From contig JAZOWO010000092.1 in NCBI GenBank assembly GCA_045659265.1, positions 1 to 31,943 on the forward strand: a DNA stretch of 31,943 bases, in the 5' to 3' direction. The notes under the pieces were generated by a model. That model had not been told where the DNA came from, searched no databases, and saw only the letters and a program-made list of their open reading frames with translations. The translations under genes were made by a program, and so were the position numbers. Source of the stretch: UMGS1649 sp045659265 (GTDB taxonomy: Bacteria > Bacillota > Clostridia > TANB77 > CAG-465). Shown piece by piece: positions 1-8,913 of this stretch (position 1 is its first letter; every line of letters starts with the position of its first letter).

Positions 1-83
1 CCTAAATATATTGCGGCAAATACTGCAACAACAACCCCTGCAAGTGCTAATAGTTTTACGCCTGTCTTCTTGTAATCTAACAT
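1..83 (-). CDS. N-terminus of an unidentified membrane-anchored protein (partial)
   Basis: Only the first 27 codons lie in the window; the gene continues off the left edge. The ATG at 83 follows a strong site (AGGTGGAG, about 2 bases before it) and a consensus promoter. The peptide starts MLDYKKTGVK and then has a run of about 18 hydrophobic residues (LLALAGVVVAVFAAIYLG), so it is a signal peptide or an N-in membrane anchor. Too little is visible to assign a family. It lies after the terminator of the pilus cluster and has its own promoter, so it is a separate transcription unit. Confidence 0.7.
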   Translation of the reverse strand, partial: MLDYKKTGVKLLALAGVVVAVFAAIYL

Positions 84-101
84 GTCTCCACCTCTTTTTA
101 G

Positions 102-130
102 ATTATATATTTAATGTTTTATATTGTCAA
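102..130 (-). promoter_or_regulatory. Sigma-A promoter for the left-edge gene
   Basis: Read on the minus strand: TTGACA at 125-130, a 17-base spacer, then TATAAT at 102-107. Both hexamers match the housekeeping consensus exactly. The predicted 5' leader is short, about 10-15 bases, and holds the ribosome binding site. Confidence 0.85.
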
Positions 131-185
131 TTAAGTTGATATTATTAGCCATAATCTTACATAAATCTTAACGATATACTAAATT

Positions 186-215
186 AAAAACTCTCAAGAA
201 ATCTTGAGAGTTTTT
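186..215 (-). terminator. Rho-independent terminator ending the pilus cluster
   Basis: Perfect 8-bp stem CTCTCAAG/CTTGAGAG with an AAAT loop, flanked by five A on one side and five T on the other, so it can work in both directions. It lies 17 bases past the stop of the 2024-aa gene and is the first convincing intrinsic terminator after the cluster promoter at 23.5 kb. The gap to the next gene also holds that gene's promoter. Confidence 0.85.
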
Positions 216-231
216 ATTTAGTTACATTCTA

Positions 232-3200
232 TTATTCATAGTCTGTAGCTGCTCTGTCATCAGCATCATAAAGTACTACTGTTCCTTTAATCTTCTTGTA
301 AAGATCGTTTGATAATGACCATTGACCGTCTTCTAAACGAATAGATGTTGCTGCTGTAAATGTTGCTGTATATCCAAAATTCTTAAATCCTAGATATCCT
401 TCATAATCCCATTGAGAAGTATTTGCTGCATCTATTGTTTTTAATAAGTCTTCTGTTTTACGATTTGCACTTATTTCAGAATAAGTCTTTGTTGCTGCTC
501 CGTAAGATAAGCTTATTGGTGTAGAGTTCTTTCCATATGTTCCTGCTTTTGCTGTTATATCAAATACAACTCCTATGTAACCATTCTTTAATGGTTTGTT
601 TATGTCGTAATTTCCATTTGAATCTACTGCTACTGCAATAGTTGAGTTTGGAAGTTTATACTCACCATAGTATGTTATTATTGTTCCGTTATTAGCTGTA
701 TTAGCTGTATCGTATGATTGATATACAGTTGCCATCTCATGTGTTAATCTAATCTTTCTTAGATTTCCAAGTACCTCTTCATCTTTAGATAAAGTTATTT
801 TTTCTTTATCTGTTATGTATCTGTACGGATCGTTTGGAGTGAATTTTAATTCGTATCCTCCGCCGTTTGTTTCATCGATTCTTACATATTTACCTGCTGC
901 ATTCTTATAGAATAAGTAGATTCCGCCTTTTCCTTCTTCTAAGAATGTTTTACCATCTTTAGATATGAAGTAGAATTTAGTTTTAATATCTACATATTTA
1001 TTTGTTAATGGTTTACCATCTGCATCATAGTATGCACCTGTTACTTTCATATCATAGCTGAATGAGTAACCAAGTTTTGGTGCTTTTACATATGTCTTAT
1101 CTGTATTCTTGTAAGGTCCTAATGGTAATGTTCTAACTGGATCTTTTCCAAGTTCTGCAGTTGTTCTTGCAACTGTCTTAGTTGGATCTAAGTTAGAGTA
1201 TACCCACTTTCTTATACCAGAATAGTATAAGTCTCCTGTATGAGCATTTACTACTGAGTTTTTATTTTCTCTAAATACATTTTTCCATGAAACGTCTTTT
1301 AAGTCTGTAATTCTAAAGTCATATAATTTATTTAGAACTACTAATTCGTATTTTCTATCTGCGAAATAGCTTGGCATATCTGTTTCAGCGCCTGTTGTGA
1401 TTTTATCTGTACAGATATTCTTTACAGTTGCTTTTACAGTTGCTCTATTTTGTAACATGTCTACTAATAAATCATATTTATTTCCGTAATATCCAGATAA
1501 TGAACGGCCGTATGAGTCTACAAGATTTGTAGCATTATATGCGTATGCTCTTACTGTATATGAACGATTTTCTTCTGCTGCATTTATTGTATCATCTGTT
1601 ACATCAGAATATACTGTTGCTTTAATTTGTGTACTAGATGTTCCACTAGTTATTGGTCCTATCCATGTACCAGCTTTTATTACTTCTTTCTTTCTCTTAC
1701 TTAAGTTTGTACTTATTGAACCATCTGATGTTACCCAACCTCTTTCAGTACCATTTCTGTATATAGATGCTGTTGTTATATCAAAATCAAATTTAATATA
1801 GTAACCTGCTGCATACTTCTTAGCATCTGTTAAAGAAGTATATGGTTTAATTGTACTTTCTACTTTGTTACCAAATGTTACTGTGAATGGTACTCCAAGT
1901 TGTATTATTTGTACTGAGCTGCTTGTTATATTTGATTGATCAACCAATTGATATGAATCAGATTGTAATGTTGCTGATGCAGCTATTGGTGTATAAATAT
2001 TTACCTTTCTTGCAGTTTGTGTAATTAGACCATCATAATCTAATTTAAATTCACCATCTGTTAACTCTTGTTTGTTATCTATGAATTTTGAATAGTAAAC
2101 ATCATCTACTACGCTTTTTACTGTTGAATCGTAAAGTAATGTATCTTTCTTGATTAATACAGATGTTCTATATTTAGCTTCGGCAGATATTGTTCTTACT
2201 CCGTTAGGAACCGTGTTAGCTATACTAGATTCTGAATAATCTGATGCAGTTACTTTAGTACCAATTCCATTATATGCTTTTTGATAGAATAATGGTTGTG
2301 GTGTTTCAAGTTCTGTTGTTGTATCTATAGCTTCAGATAATTTTAGTTTTTTAGTTACTTCAAGTTTGTTAGGATCGTTTAGGTTTTCTCCACCGATCTT
2401 AATGTGCATGTTACTTACCTTAAATGTAATGTCTATGCCCATTGTATCCGCAACTTCTTTCTTTTCCTTAGTTGAAACTAATACACTTAAATCTGATGTT
2501 AAAGCTTTTTTATCTTTTATTGATGCGAATACGTCATATTGTGCTTTGTATGAATCATAATATGTATTTAATGTATTTTGATAATTTTGCGCTTTAGTTA
2601 ATTTAGCTTGAGCTGAATTTATTGCATTTAATGCTTTTTCAGCAGATTTCTTACGATGGTTATATTCAACTTCACATAGTTCTTTCCATGCTAGTTTAAC
2701 AACTACATTAGCTTCCTTAAATAAGTTGAATTCCTTATTTGCAAGGTCTAGTCTAGATTCTGCTGTATTTAATTCTCTTGTTAAACCTGGTATTAAACCG
2801 TTTAATCTTGCTCTTTCTGCTTGAGCTGTTCTTATTGCGCTTTGAGCATTTGCTATGTTTGTTCTATTTGTTGCTATCTCTTTATTCCATCTTGTTATAT
2901 CTGCTCTAGCATCTGCGATAGCTTCTATTGTATCGTCTATGTCATCTTCTTTATTAGAGATTTGAGTTGTTTTTGTACTAATTAAGCTTGTATATGTATC
3001 AATAGTAGCTTGAGCATTTGATATATTTGTTGCTAAATTACTAATTTTTGTATCTTGTGCAGATATTAAATCTTCATTTGCTTGATAATTACTATTTGCT
3101 GTTGCTAAAGCTGCCTCTGCTTCTCTTAACGCTTCTCTTGCACCATTACATAACGTTTCGTCTCCATCATCAACACAATATCTTGAAATGTTATTATTAG

Positions 3201-6200
3201 CATTTCTTATTGCATTATTTGCTGCTGCTATTGCAGTATTAAGTGATGTTCTATTTGATACATAGCCTGCTCTTATGCTCTCTTCTGTAGATTTTTGAGA
3301 TTGATAATTAGCTTTTGTTGTATACCAAGGAGAACGTTCATTTATATATTGTTGTTTTGCTGCTTTTAATGCGGCTAATTCTGATTCTTGATTTGATTGT
3401 TGTGTTTGTAGATTTGGTATTGTTGTATATGTAGCTGTATGTATCCAACTTTCACGGTTTGATATATTTCTGTTGTATGTTGCTATATTGTTGTTATATG
3501 TTGTTATATTGTTATTTTGTGTTGTTACACCATTACGAGCATTGTTCAATGCATTTTGTGCTTCATTTCTAGCATTTGTAGCCCATGTTATAGCCGCTGC
3601 GAGCACGCTGCTTTGATTTAATGCATTTTCATAATCTGCAACTGCAGCTTCATATTGTTGTTTTTTGTCTTCAAGTTTTCTTAATGTATATTCATGTACT
3701 TTTTCAAGATTTGCAAGTGTCTTTGCTGCATCATCTACATCTTTTTGTGCTTTTTGCTTGTCCTTAGCATTTACCTTTCCGTCACCATTAGCATCTACTC
3801 TTGCCATTTGAGTTTCTGTTAAGAATGTATGACTTAAAGATACATCTGTAGGATCTTCTGCACTCACATTACCTTTATTGTCTTTGATTTGTACTGATGC
3901 GTAATTCTTCCAATTTGTAATATTATCATAATCTGACGTGTCTATTGTCTTTATAGCTTTTGCAGATATTGAAGGATTTGATGTGTTAAAGTTATATTCT
4001 TTCTTATCGTTTGACCAATTAAAGATTGGTGTTCCGTTTGTTGATGACCACTTTTCACTAGCATCAAATACTGTTACTTTTTGTAGTGTATCTACTACTA
4101 ATTCATCTACTCTGAAATAGCTAAATGAATATTTAACGTTGTCTATATTTATTGTTGTTTTTTCTTTACCGCATGAGTAGTTTAATGTAATGTCTACATC
4201 ATGTTTGTTATTTTTCTTATCTATATATTCTAGATTTATTGCAGAAGCCATTATTTTAGATAGCTCTGTTAAACCTGCTTTTGCTTTTACACCAGATGGT
4301 ACTGATAATACAGTATTTCCTTCTTCGTTATAACAATTGCCTTCATCTGTTGTATTAGATTTGAAGTAGTATTTCATTGAAATAAACTTATCTGGTATTG
4401 CTGCTTCTTGTTTATCTTTGTTGTAATAATAGAAGTTAACTTGTTTTGTTCCTGGTTCTATTAATACTCCTAAGATTGTATCGAATGGTTTATACCAATC
4501 TTTTCTTGGTGATACTGTTTTTCCATATAGGCTTTCTAAAGTTACATATGAATTGTATTTTTGGTATCCTATATATTTAACACCTTCCCAAATATATTTA
4601 AGAGTAAATCTTTCATCTAACAAGTCTAGTGATGTTCTTACTAGTATTGTTTTTCCAGATTGTCTATAATATCTTTCTTGGATGTATCCTATTACTTCTT
4701 CATTATCTCCCATTGAATCAAATGGTGGTTTTATTGCAGCTATTGGATCTGTAAATAGTGCACCCATAAATGCGGTATCATTTGCCTTTATGTTTTGTTT
4801 TGCTGCCGGAAGTACTTTGTTATTTACATCTAAGAATAAATGGTTTACATATACTATTTCTGGTTTCTTTGTATAATAGAAGTCTAGAACTACCCATTCT
4901 GCTTCGCTTTCTGCTACTAACCCATCTATTTCTACTGTAGCTCCATCATATACTCTTCCATATGCTGAAGTTAAGTTTACGTTATCTACTGCCTCTGATA
5001 AAGAATTTCCGGAAGCTGCATTATAGCCTATTGCTACATGTTTTTCTGTACCTGGATATTCATTTGCAACTTTCTTCATGTATTGATATACATCTATATT
5101 GCCTTCATACATTTCTATTTTACCCTCTAAAATTTCTGTTGGGTAAATAGTTGTATATTCACCATTAAAGTCATCCTTTATTTGTAATTCAGGATTTATT
5201 GCGCTTAAGAATGTTGCATTTCTTAATGAAGCTGAGTTTACGGCTGTATTTTCTCCTATGCTTATATGTCTAATGTATAGGTTTCTCTTTGCTTTTCTTG
5301 GTATTGTTATTGCATTATCAAAAACATTTAATGCTGCTCTTGTTGCATCTTCAGCTGTACCTACTACATCTACTGGCCAGAATTCTCTTGAATATCCACG
5401 TTTTTGATATTGACTAAAGAATTCTGCTGCTGTTCTTGATAATTCATATCCACCATCTTCATATTGTGCTCCAGATATTACTATATCTGATATATATAAT
5501 GATGTTTGACTTTCAGAAAATCCATTATCTTTTAATGCTTTTCTTAATTCTAATAAATCATCATGATAAATTACACGTTCTTCTATATAGAAATATTCAG
5601 TATCTAGAGTTCCTGCTTCTCCTCTGTATGCTTCTACTATTGCATATCTATATACTAATCTATTTTTTGGTTGAACTGTGCTTATATTCCACTTAGTACC
5701 AAATGGAACTTGCTTTATAGAACCTTTGTTACTATATACTTCTAATATTAATGAAGGTATTGATTCAAGAACTTCATCATCACCTAATAACTCAGGTTTT
5801 ACAATTTTACTAGAAACATGATTAAAATAATTTAATGCATTAGTAATTGTATTAGATATTGGTATTACTACTCCATACTCATCGTGAGATATCATTGTTG
5901 CTGCTGCTGTTCCTTCAGTTACATATGTATATGCTCCTTGTTGTGCTGTATGGAAAGAATAACCTATTGTTTGAAATTCTTTTGCATTTGGTTTATGAAC
6001 ACCATTTGAATCTGGTTCTACCCATTTTGATGGGTATACAACTGAGTTATAAGTAAATCCATAAATTGTTGAACCATCTTCTGATGTAACATAACTTGAT
6101 GCTTTTTCTTTTACATATTCTTCTATTTGTTCTGGAGTTGCTGTTGTATATTTTCTAAATACTAAATCTGGTTTACCATCTCCATTAACATCTTTTCTCC

Positions 6201-6306
6201 ATGAATAATGGTGATCCGCTATAGCAAATACACTATTTGTTCCAGCAAGGACTAATACAGAGAATATAGCTATGAATAATGTTAATATCTTACTTGTTCT
6301 CTTCAT
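232..6306 (-). CDS. Giant exported protein with central coiled-coil hairpin (putative pilus-associated adhesin)
   Basis: The 2024-aa product begins with a Sec signal peptide (MKRTSK, a hydrophobic core, then VFA-IA near residue 28-30). Just after it lies D39-x-N-x-D-G-x-x-D47, a calcium-loop-like motif. Residues ~50-830 are beta-rich and Tyr/Thr-rich, with no family I recognise. Residues 838-849 form a textbook dockerin/EF-hand loop, DANGDGKVNAKD. Residues ~850-1265 are strongly predicted coiled coil, interrupted exactly mid-way by C1044-x8-C1053. The remaining ~750 residues are again beta-rich. There is no LPXTG motif and no C-terminal membrane segment, so attachment must be non-covalent or through partners. 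The start has AAGGAGGAG 6 bases upstream, inside the end of the preceding gene (17-base overlap), which points to coupled translation. As last gene of the pilus cluster, a role as displayed adhesin or structural stalk is inferred from context only. Confidence 0.8.
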   Translation of the reverse strand: MKRTSKILTLFIAIFSVLVLAGTNSVFAIADHHYSWRKDVNGDGKPDLVFRKYTTATPEQIEEYVKEKASSYVTSEDGSTIYGFTYNSVVYPSKWVEPDSNGVHKPNAKEFQTIGYSFHTAQQGAYTYVTEGTAAATMISHDEYGVVIPISNTITNALNYFNHVSSKIVKPELLGDDEVLESIPSLILEVYSNKGSIKQVPFGTKWNISTVQPKNRLVYRYAIVEAYRGEAGTLDTEYFYIEERVIYHDDLLELRKALKDNGFSESQTSLYISDIVISGAQYEDGGYELSRTAAEFFSQYQKRGYSREFWPVDVVGTAEDATRAALNVFDNAITIPRKAKRNLYIRHISIGENTAVNSASLRNATFLSAINPELQIKDDFNGEYTTIYPTEILEGKIEMYEGNIDVYQYMKKVANEYPGTEKHVAIGYNAASGNSLSEAVDNVNLTSAYGRVYDGATVEIDGLVAESEAEWVVLDFYYTKKPEIVYVNHLFLDVNNKVLPAAKQNIKANDTAFMGALFTDPIAAIKPPFDSMGDNEEVIGYIQERYYRQSGKTILVRTSLDLLDERFTLKYIWEGVKYIGYQKYNSYVTLESLYGKTVSPRKDWYKPFDTILGVLIEPGTKQVNFYYYNKDKQEAAIPDKFISMKYYFKSNTTDEGNCYNEEGNTVLSVPSGVKAKAGLTELSKIMASAINLEYIDKKNNKHDVDITLNYSCGKEKTTINIDNVKYSFSYFRVDELVVDTLQKVTVFDASEKWSSTNGTPIFNWSNDKKEYNFNTSNPSISAKAIKTIDTSDYDNITNWKNYASVQIKDNKGNVSAEDPTDVSLSHTFLTETQMARVDANGDGKVNAKDKQKAQKDVDDAAKTLANLEKVHEYTLRKLEDKKQQYEAAVADYENALNQSSVLAAAITWATNARNEAQNALNNARNGVTTQNNNITTYNNNIATYNRNISNRESWIHTATYTTIPNLQTQQSNQESELAALKAAKQQYINERSPWYTTKANYQSQKSTEESIRAGYVSNRTSLNTAIAAANNAIRNANNNISRYCVDDGDETLCNGAREALREAEAALATANSNYQANEDLISAQDTKISNLATNISNAQATIDTYTSLISTKTTQISNKEDDIDDTIEAIADARADITRWNKEIATNRTNIANAQSAIRTAQAERARLNGLIPGLTRELNTAESRLDLANKEFNLFKEANVVVKLAWKELCEVEYNHRKKSAEKALNAINSAQAKLTKAQNYQNTLNTYYDSYKAQYDVFASIKDKKALTSDLSVLVSTKEKKEVADTMGIDITFKVSNMHIKIGGENLNDPNKLEVTKKLKLSEAIDTTTELETPQPLFYQKAYNGIGTKVTASDYSESSIANTVPNGVRTISAEAKYRTSVLIKKDTLLYDSTVKSVVDDVYYSKFIDNKQELTDGEFKLDYDGLITQTARKVNIYTPIAASATLQSDSYQLVDQSNITSSSVQIIQLGVPFTVTFGNKVESTIKPYTSLTDAKKYAAGYYIKFDFDITTASIYRNGTERGWVTSDGSISTNLSKRKKEVIKAGTWIGPITSGTSSTQIKATVYSDVTDDTINAAEENRSYTVRAYAYNATNLVDSYGRSLSGYYGNKYDLLVDMLQNRATVKATVKNICTDKITTGAETDMPSYFADRKYELVVLNKLYDFRITDLKDVSWKNVFRENKNSVVNAHTGDLYYSGIRKWVYSNLDPTKTVARTTAELGKDPVRTLPLGPYKNTDKTYVKAPKLGYSFSYDMKVTGAYYDADGKPLTNKYVDIKTKFYFISKDGKTFLEEGKGGIYLFYKNAAGKYVRIDETNGGGYELKFTPNDPYRYITDKEKITLSKDEEVLGNLRKIRLTHEMATVYQSYDTANTANNGTIITYYGEYKLPNSTIAVAVDSNGNYDINKPLKNGYIGVVFDITAKAGTYGKNSTPISLSYGAATKTYSEISANRKTEDLLKTIDAANTSQWDYEGYLGFKNFGYTATFTAATSIRLEDGQWSLSNDLYKKIKGTVVLYDADDRAATDYE
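3463..3525 (-). repeat. Three in-frame 21-bp tandem repeats inside the coiled coil
   Basis: Units at 3463-3483, 3484-3504 and 3505-3525 encode on the minus strand the heptads TQNNNIT, TYNNNIA and TYNRNIS. One DNA repeat equals one coiled-coil heptad, so length change by slippage would keep both frame and heptad register. Confidence 0.75.
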
Positions 6307-7666
6307 ATATTACTCCTCCTTGAACTTTTTCTACTTTTACGCTATCTGTTTTTGCTACTAAACGTCTTGCCACACAATGTGGTTCTACATATAATGTTTT
6401 AGAGTTTAATGACATAGATAATGGAATATCTACATACATTGTTATTTCTTTTCCATTATATTCTACATTATTTCCATAATCTCCAAATAAAAGGTCTTTA
6501 TTTGTTGTTGCGTTTAGAACTTCAATTGTTAATTTTGCTCTTACGTTATATCTTTCACCAGAATAATATAACACTGGTAATAGCATTTCTACTTTACCTT
6601 TTAATGCTATTTTATTTTCTAATACATAATCTACATACATATCTACAGTATCTCTATTGTAATCGTATATAGAGTATCTATTTACATCGTTATAAAATTT
6701 TGTTTCTGTTATTGTTTCATAGTTTACATTTACTATCTTTTCTAAGTAGTTAGCAACTGTTTCATCTATTTGTCCATATAATTTACCAAAATCTTTGAAT
6801 AATTCTTTTGGACTAATAAAGTCTTTTTCATTTTCTACCATTAATGGCATTTCATACTCGTTCTTTGCTACATTACTTACTATATAAGGAAATTCTTTTT
6901 CATTAGATGGTAAAATTGCTTTATCTGTTACAATATGAACATCATTCTTTACAATGTTTCCGTTTTCATCTAAGTATTTGTCTTTGTAATAAACTGTTGC
7001 ATATTTATTAGCAAGTTCAATTACTAACTTGTTTAATTCTCCTTTTATAATTTTCTTGTTACTTAATGCTGAATCATTATTCTCAATAAGTCCTAATGTT
7101 ACAGCCATTGCAATATAATCTGCATCTGTTGCTGCAAATTTTGCTAGTTTCTTTTCTGACATATTTAATGTAGCTTTTTCTACATCAACTCCAACTGAGT
7201 TATCTAGTATTCTCATTGCTGTTATAACTGCATTTATTTTTGTAGCACTTTTATTCTTGTCTTCATCTAGAATTCTTAATGCTAAATTCATTTTACTTGC
7301 AGTTTGATACCAGACATCGTCTTCTGTCATTTCTTCTGTTTTATTTACTAACGCTAGTCTATCTAATTTTGTAGTATTGTTTAGAGAACCAATTAGAACT
7401 CTAAACATATCTACATTAGATAACTTTTTATATGCTGTAGCCTTTCCATTCGAATAAAATTCATTATATCCATAATAATACATCTTATCCGTATATTCTT
7501 TATATCTTATCGTTTGTATTACACAATATGATACGATACAAAGAGCTACTAACACAACCACTAGTAAAATACCAGAAAATCCTGAAAATTTCGAATTCTT
7601 TTTTGTTTCAGCTGATTTAGCTTTTTCATTGCTTTTAGCTTTTTTAACTTTTTCTTCGTTTTTCAT
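6290..7666 (-). CDS. Membrane-anchored surface protein with SLH-like segments (uncertain)
   Basis: The 458-aa product has a Lys-rich cytoplasmic tail (residues 1-28), one membrane helix (~30-52) and a large external part. Residues ~141-225 resemble an S-layer-homology repeat: an 'INAVITAMRIL' helix, then FAATDADYIAMAVTLGLIE and a closing 'KGELNKLVIELANKY' helix, matching the spacing of the SLH pattern F-x-D...A...G-I/L...R-x-E-L. A weaker copy may precede it at ~80-135. The usual ITRAE and TRAE cores are not intact, so this is a tentative fold guess. The C-terminal half (~250-458) is not recognised. Start has AGGGGGA 4 bases before ATG. The gene sits 8 bases after the 412-aa gene and overlaps the 2024-aa gene by 17 bases, so it may help hold that protein at the surface. 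Confidence 0.7.
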   Translation of the reverse strand: MKNEEKVKKAKSNEKAKSAETKKNSKFSGFSGILLVVVLVALCIVSYCVIQTIRYKEYTDKMYYYGYNEFYSNGKATAYKKLSNVDMFRVLIGSLNNTTKLDRLALVNKTEEMTEDDVWYQTASKMNLALRILDEDKNKSATKINAVITAMRILDNSVGVDVEKATLNMSEKKLAKFAATDADYIAMAVTLGLIENNDSALSNKKIIKGELNKLVIELANKYATVYYKDKYLDENGNIVKNDVHIVTDKAILPSNEKEFPYIVSNVAKNEYEMPLMVENEKDFISPKELFKDFGKLYGQIDETVANYLEKIVNVNYETITETKFYNDVNRYSIYDYNRDTVDMYVDYVLENKIALKGKVEMLLPVLYYSGERYNVRAKLTIEVLNATTNKDLLFGDYGNNVEYNGKEITMYVDIPLSMSLNSKTLYVEPHCVARRLVAKTDSVKVEKVQGGVIYEENK

Positions 7667-7674
7667 ATTTCCCC

Positions 7675-8913
7675 CTATGGTTTACAAATTGGACACGCAT
7701 AATACCCTTGTGTCGCTGCTTGTGCCTTACTTTGATAGTATGTAGGCACTACTGTATCTTTCGCCATGCTTATATAATATTCGTATACAAGACATTTTGT
7801 AGATGCATGATATAGGTCATACTCTAGATAATACCTTTCTTCCTTTACCGCACCTGGCGTTTCAGGTTCTTTTGTATCTTCTTCTAGAGCAGCACTAACG
7901 TAATATTTTCTTGTTTCGGATAACTCCGCTGCACTATATGATTTATAGTTTAAGTATCTGTTTCCTAATGATATCCCTTGAACTACTGAAATAATTCCTA
8001 TACCATTCATTGTTTCAAACCACGCTGTGTCTGAATCTACTGCGAATGTAAATTTATAATCTATTCCTGTATGTCCAGCAAAATCATTGTGATGATTTAT
8101 AGCATACGAAATATGTTTCATTCCTGTTTTAGCTATAATATCTCTTCTTTTTTCACTTAAATGTGATACTATTCTTTCTCTTAATTCACTTTCTTGATCG
8201 GATGCTAAGTCTTCAGTATAGACTAATTCTTTATTGTTTTCCATATCCGTTAGATAAAAGCCTTTACTTACTAATAAGTTTTTCTTTTCTGATGCCGCAT
8301 CAAAACCTGATCTTTGATATATATTAAGATAAACATAGTCATCCATTGTATATGTTATTTCATAAATAACATTAGATAACATTTCAAGTAGCCCTATATT
8401 TTCTACATCTGTCGTATTGATTATATCATATTTTTTCTCATGTGTTATAGGGTCTACTTCTTGTTTTGCAATTACATATGTATATGTATATTTTACTTTT
8501 GGTTTTGTAACAAATTCTATTTTACCACCCGAAGTATCTTCTAAAGAGTGAATGTATATTCCATCATAATCTATTATTGCTATTACCGGAATAAACATCT
8601 TTAGTCTCTCTAAAGCATTTACATTATCTTTAACACCAAAGTTATTTGCTAAAGAATTGTAAAATGTTTTTATAGCTTGTTCTGGATTTATACTTACTTT
8701 TTTATCTACTATACCAGAATAACCATAATCTATATCCGAACCTTCGACTTGTTTCATTGCTGCCACAGCGTCTTTAGTTGCGGAATTTATTATCGCTTTA
8801 TAATATATTTCATTCTTCTCTGATTTTATCATAAATGAAGTATTTACAAAAGCTATTATTACAATAGGGAGGAATATCGCAATAAAAACCATTGAATAAT
8901 CTGTTAATTTCAT
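7675..8913 (-). CDS. Pseudopilin-like anchored protein with C-terminal His/Cys motif
   Basis: The 412-aa product has a short polar N-terminus (MKLTDYS) followed by a ~20-residue hydrophobic helix and then charge, the layout of TadE-like or pseudopilin proteins. The external region has no family I recognise. The last 45 residues carry H369-x4-C374 ... A-x-x-x-G-Y-x-x-C407-x-x-C410-K-P. This resembles the small C-terminal cysteine motif seen on some thermonuclease-type and surface proteins (YHxxxC...GYxxCxxCKP, Ada-like metal site). Metal binding or disulfide formation is inference. Its ATG overlaps the stop of the 1281-aa gene by one base (TAATG), with AGGAGGGG 10 bases upstream, so translation is probably coupled. 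Confidence 0.75.
   Translation of the reverse strand: MKLTDYSMVFIAIFLPIVIIAFVNTSFMIKSEKNEIYYKAIINSATKDAVAAMKQVEGSDIDYGYSGIVDKKVSINPEQAIKTFYNSLANNFGVKDNVNALERLKMFIPVIAIIDYDGIYIHSLEDTSGGKIEFVTKPKVKYTYTYVIAKQEVDPITHEKKYDIINTTDVENIGLLEMLSNVIYEITYTMDDYVYLNIYQRSGFDAASEKKNLLVSKGFYLTDMENNKELVYTEDLASDQESELRERIVSHLSEKRRDIIAKTGMKHISYAINHHNDFAGHTGIDYKFTFAVDSDTAWFETMNGIGIISVVQGISLGNRYLNYKSYSAAELSETRKYYVSAALEEDTKEPETPGAVKEERYYLEYDLYHASTKCLVYEYYISMAKDTVVPTYYQSKAQAATQGYYACPICKP

Noticed and set aside
3139..3180. Reading the Cys pair in the coiled coil as a Rad50-type zinc hook
   Set aside because: Zinc hooks use C-x-x-C and dimerise; here the spacing is C-x8-C with an acidic loop, so a local disulfide or ion loop fits better.
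232..6306. Sortase (LPXTG) or membrane anchor at the C-terminus of the giant protein
   Set aside because: The last ~60 residues (ending DDRAATDYE) have no LPXTG, hydrophobic stretch or basic tail.
2366..6672. Several plus-strand open frames of 60-86 codons opposite the 2024- and 458-aa genes
   Set aside because: They lie antisense to long, well-supported genes, are rich in Leu/Tyr/His runs typical of antisense translation, and lack binding sites.
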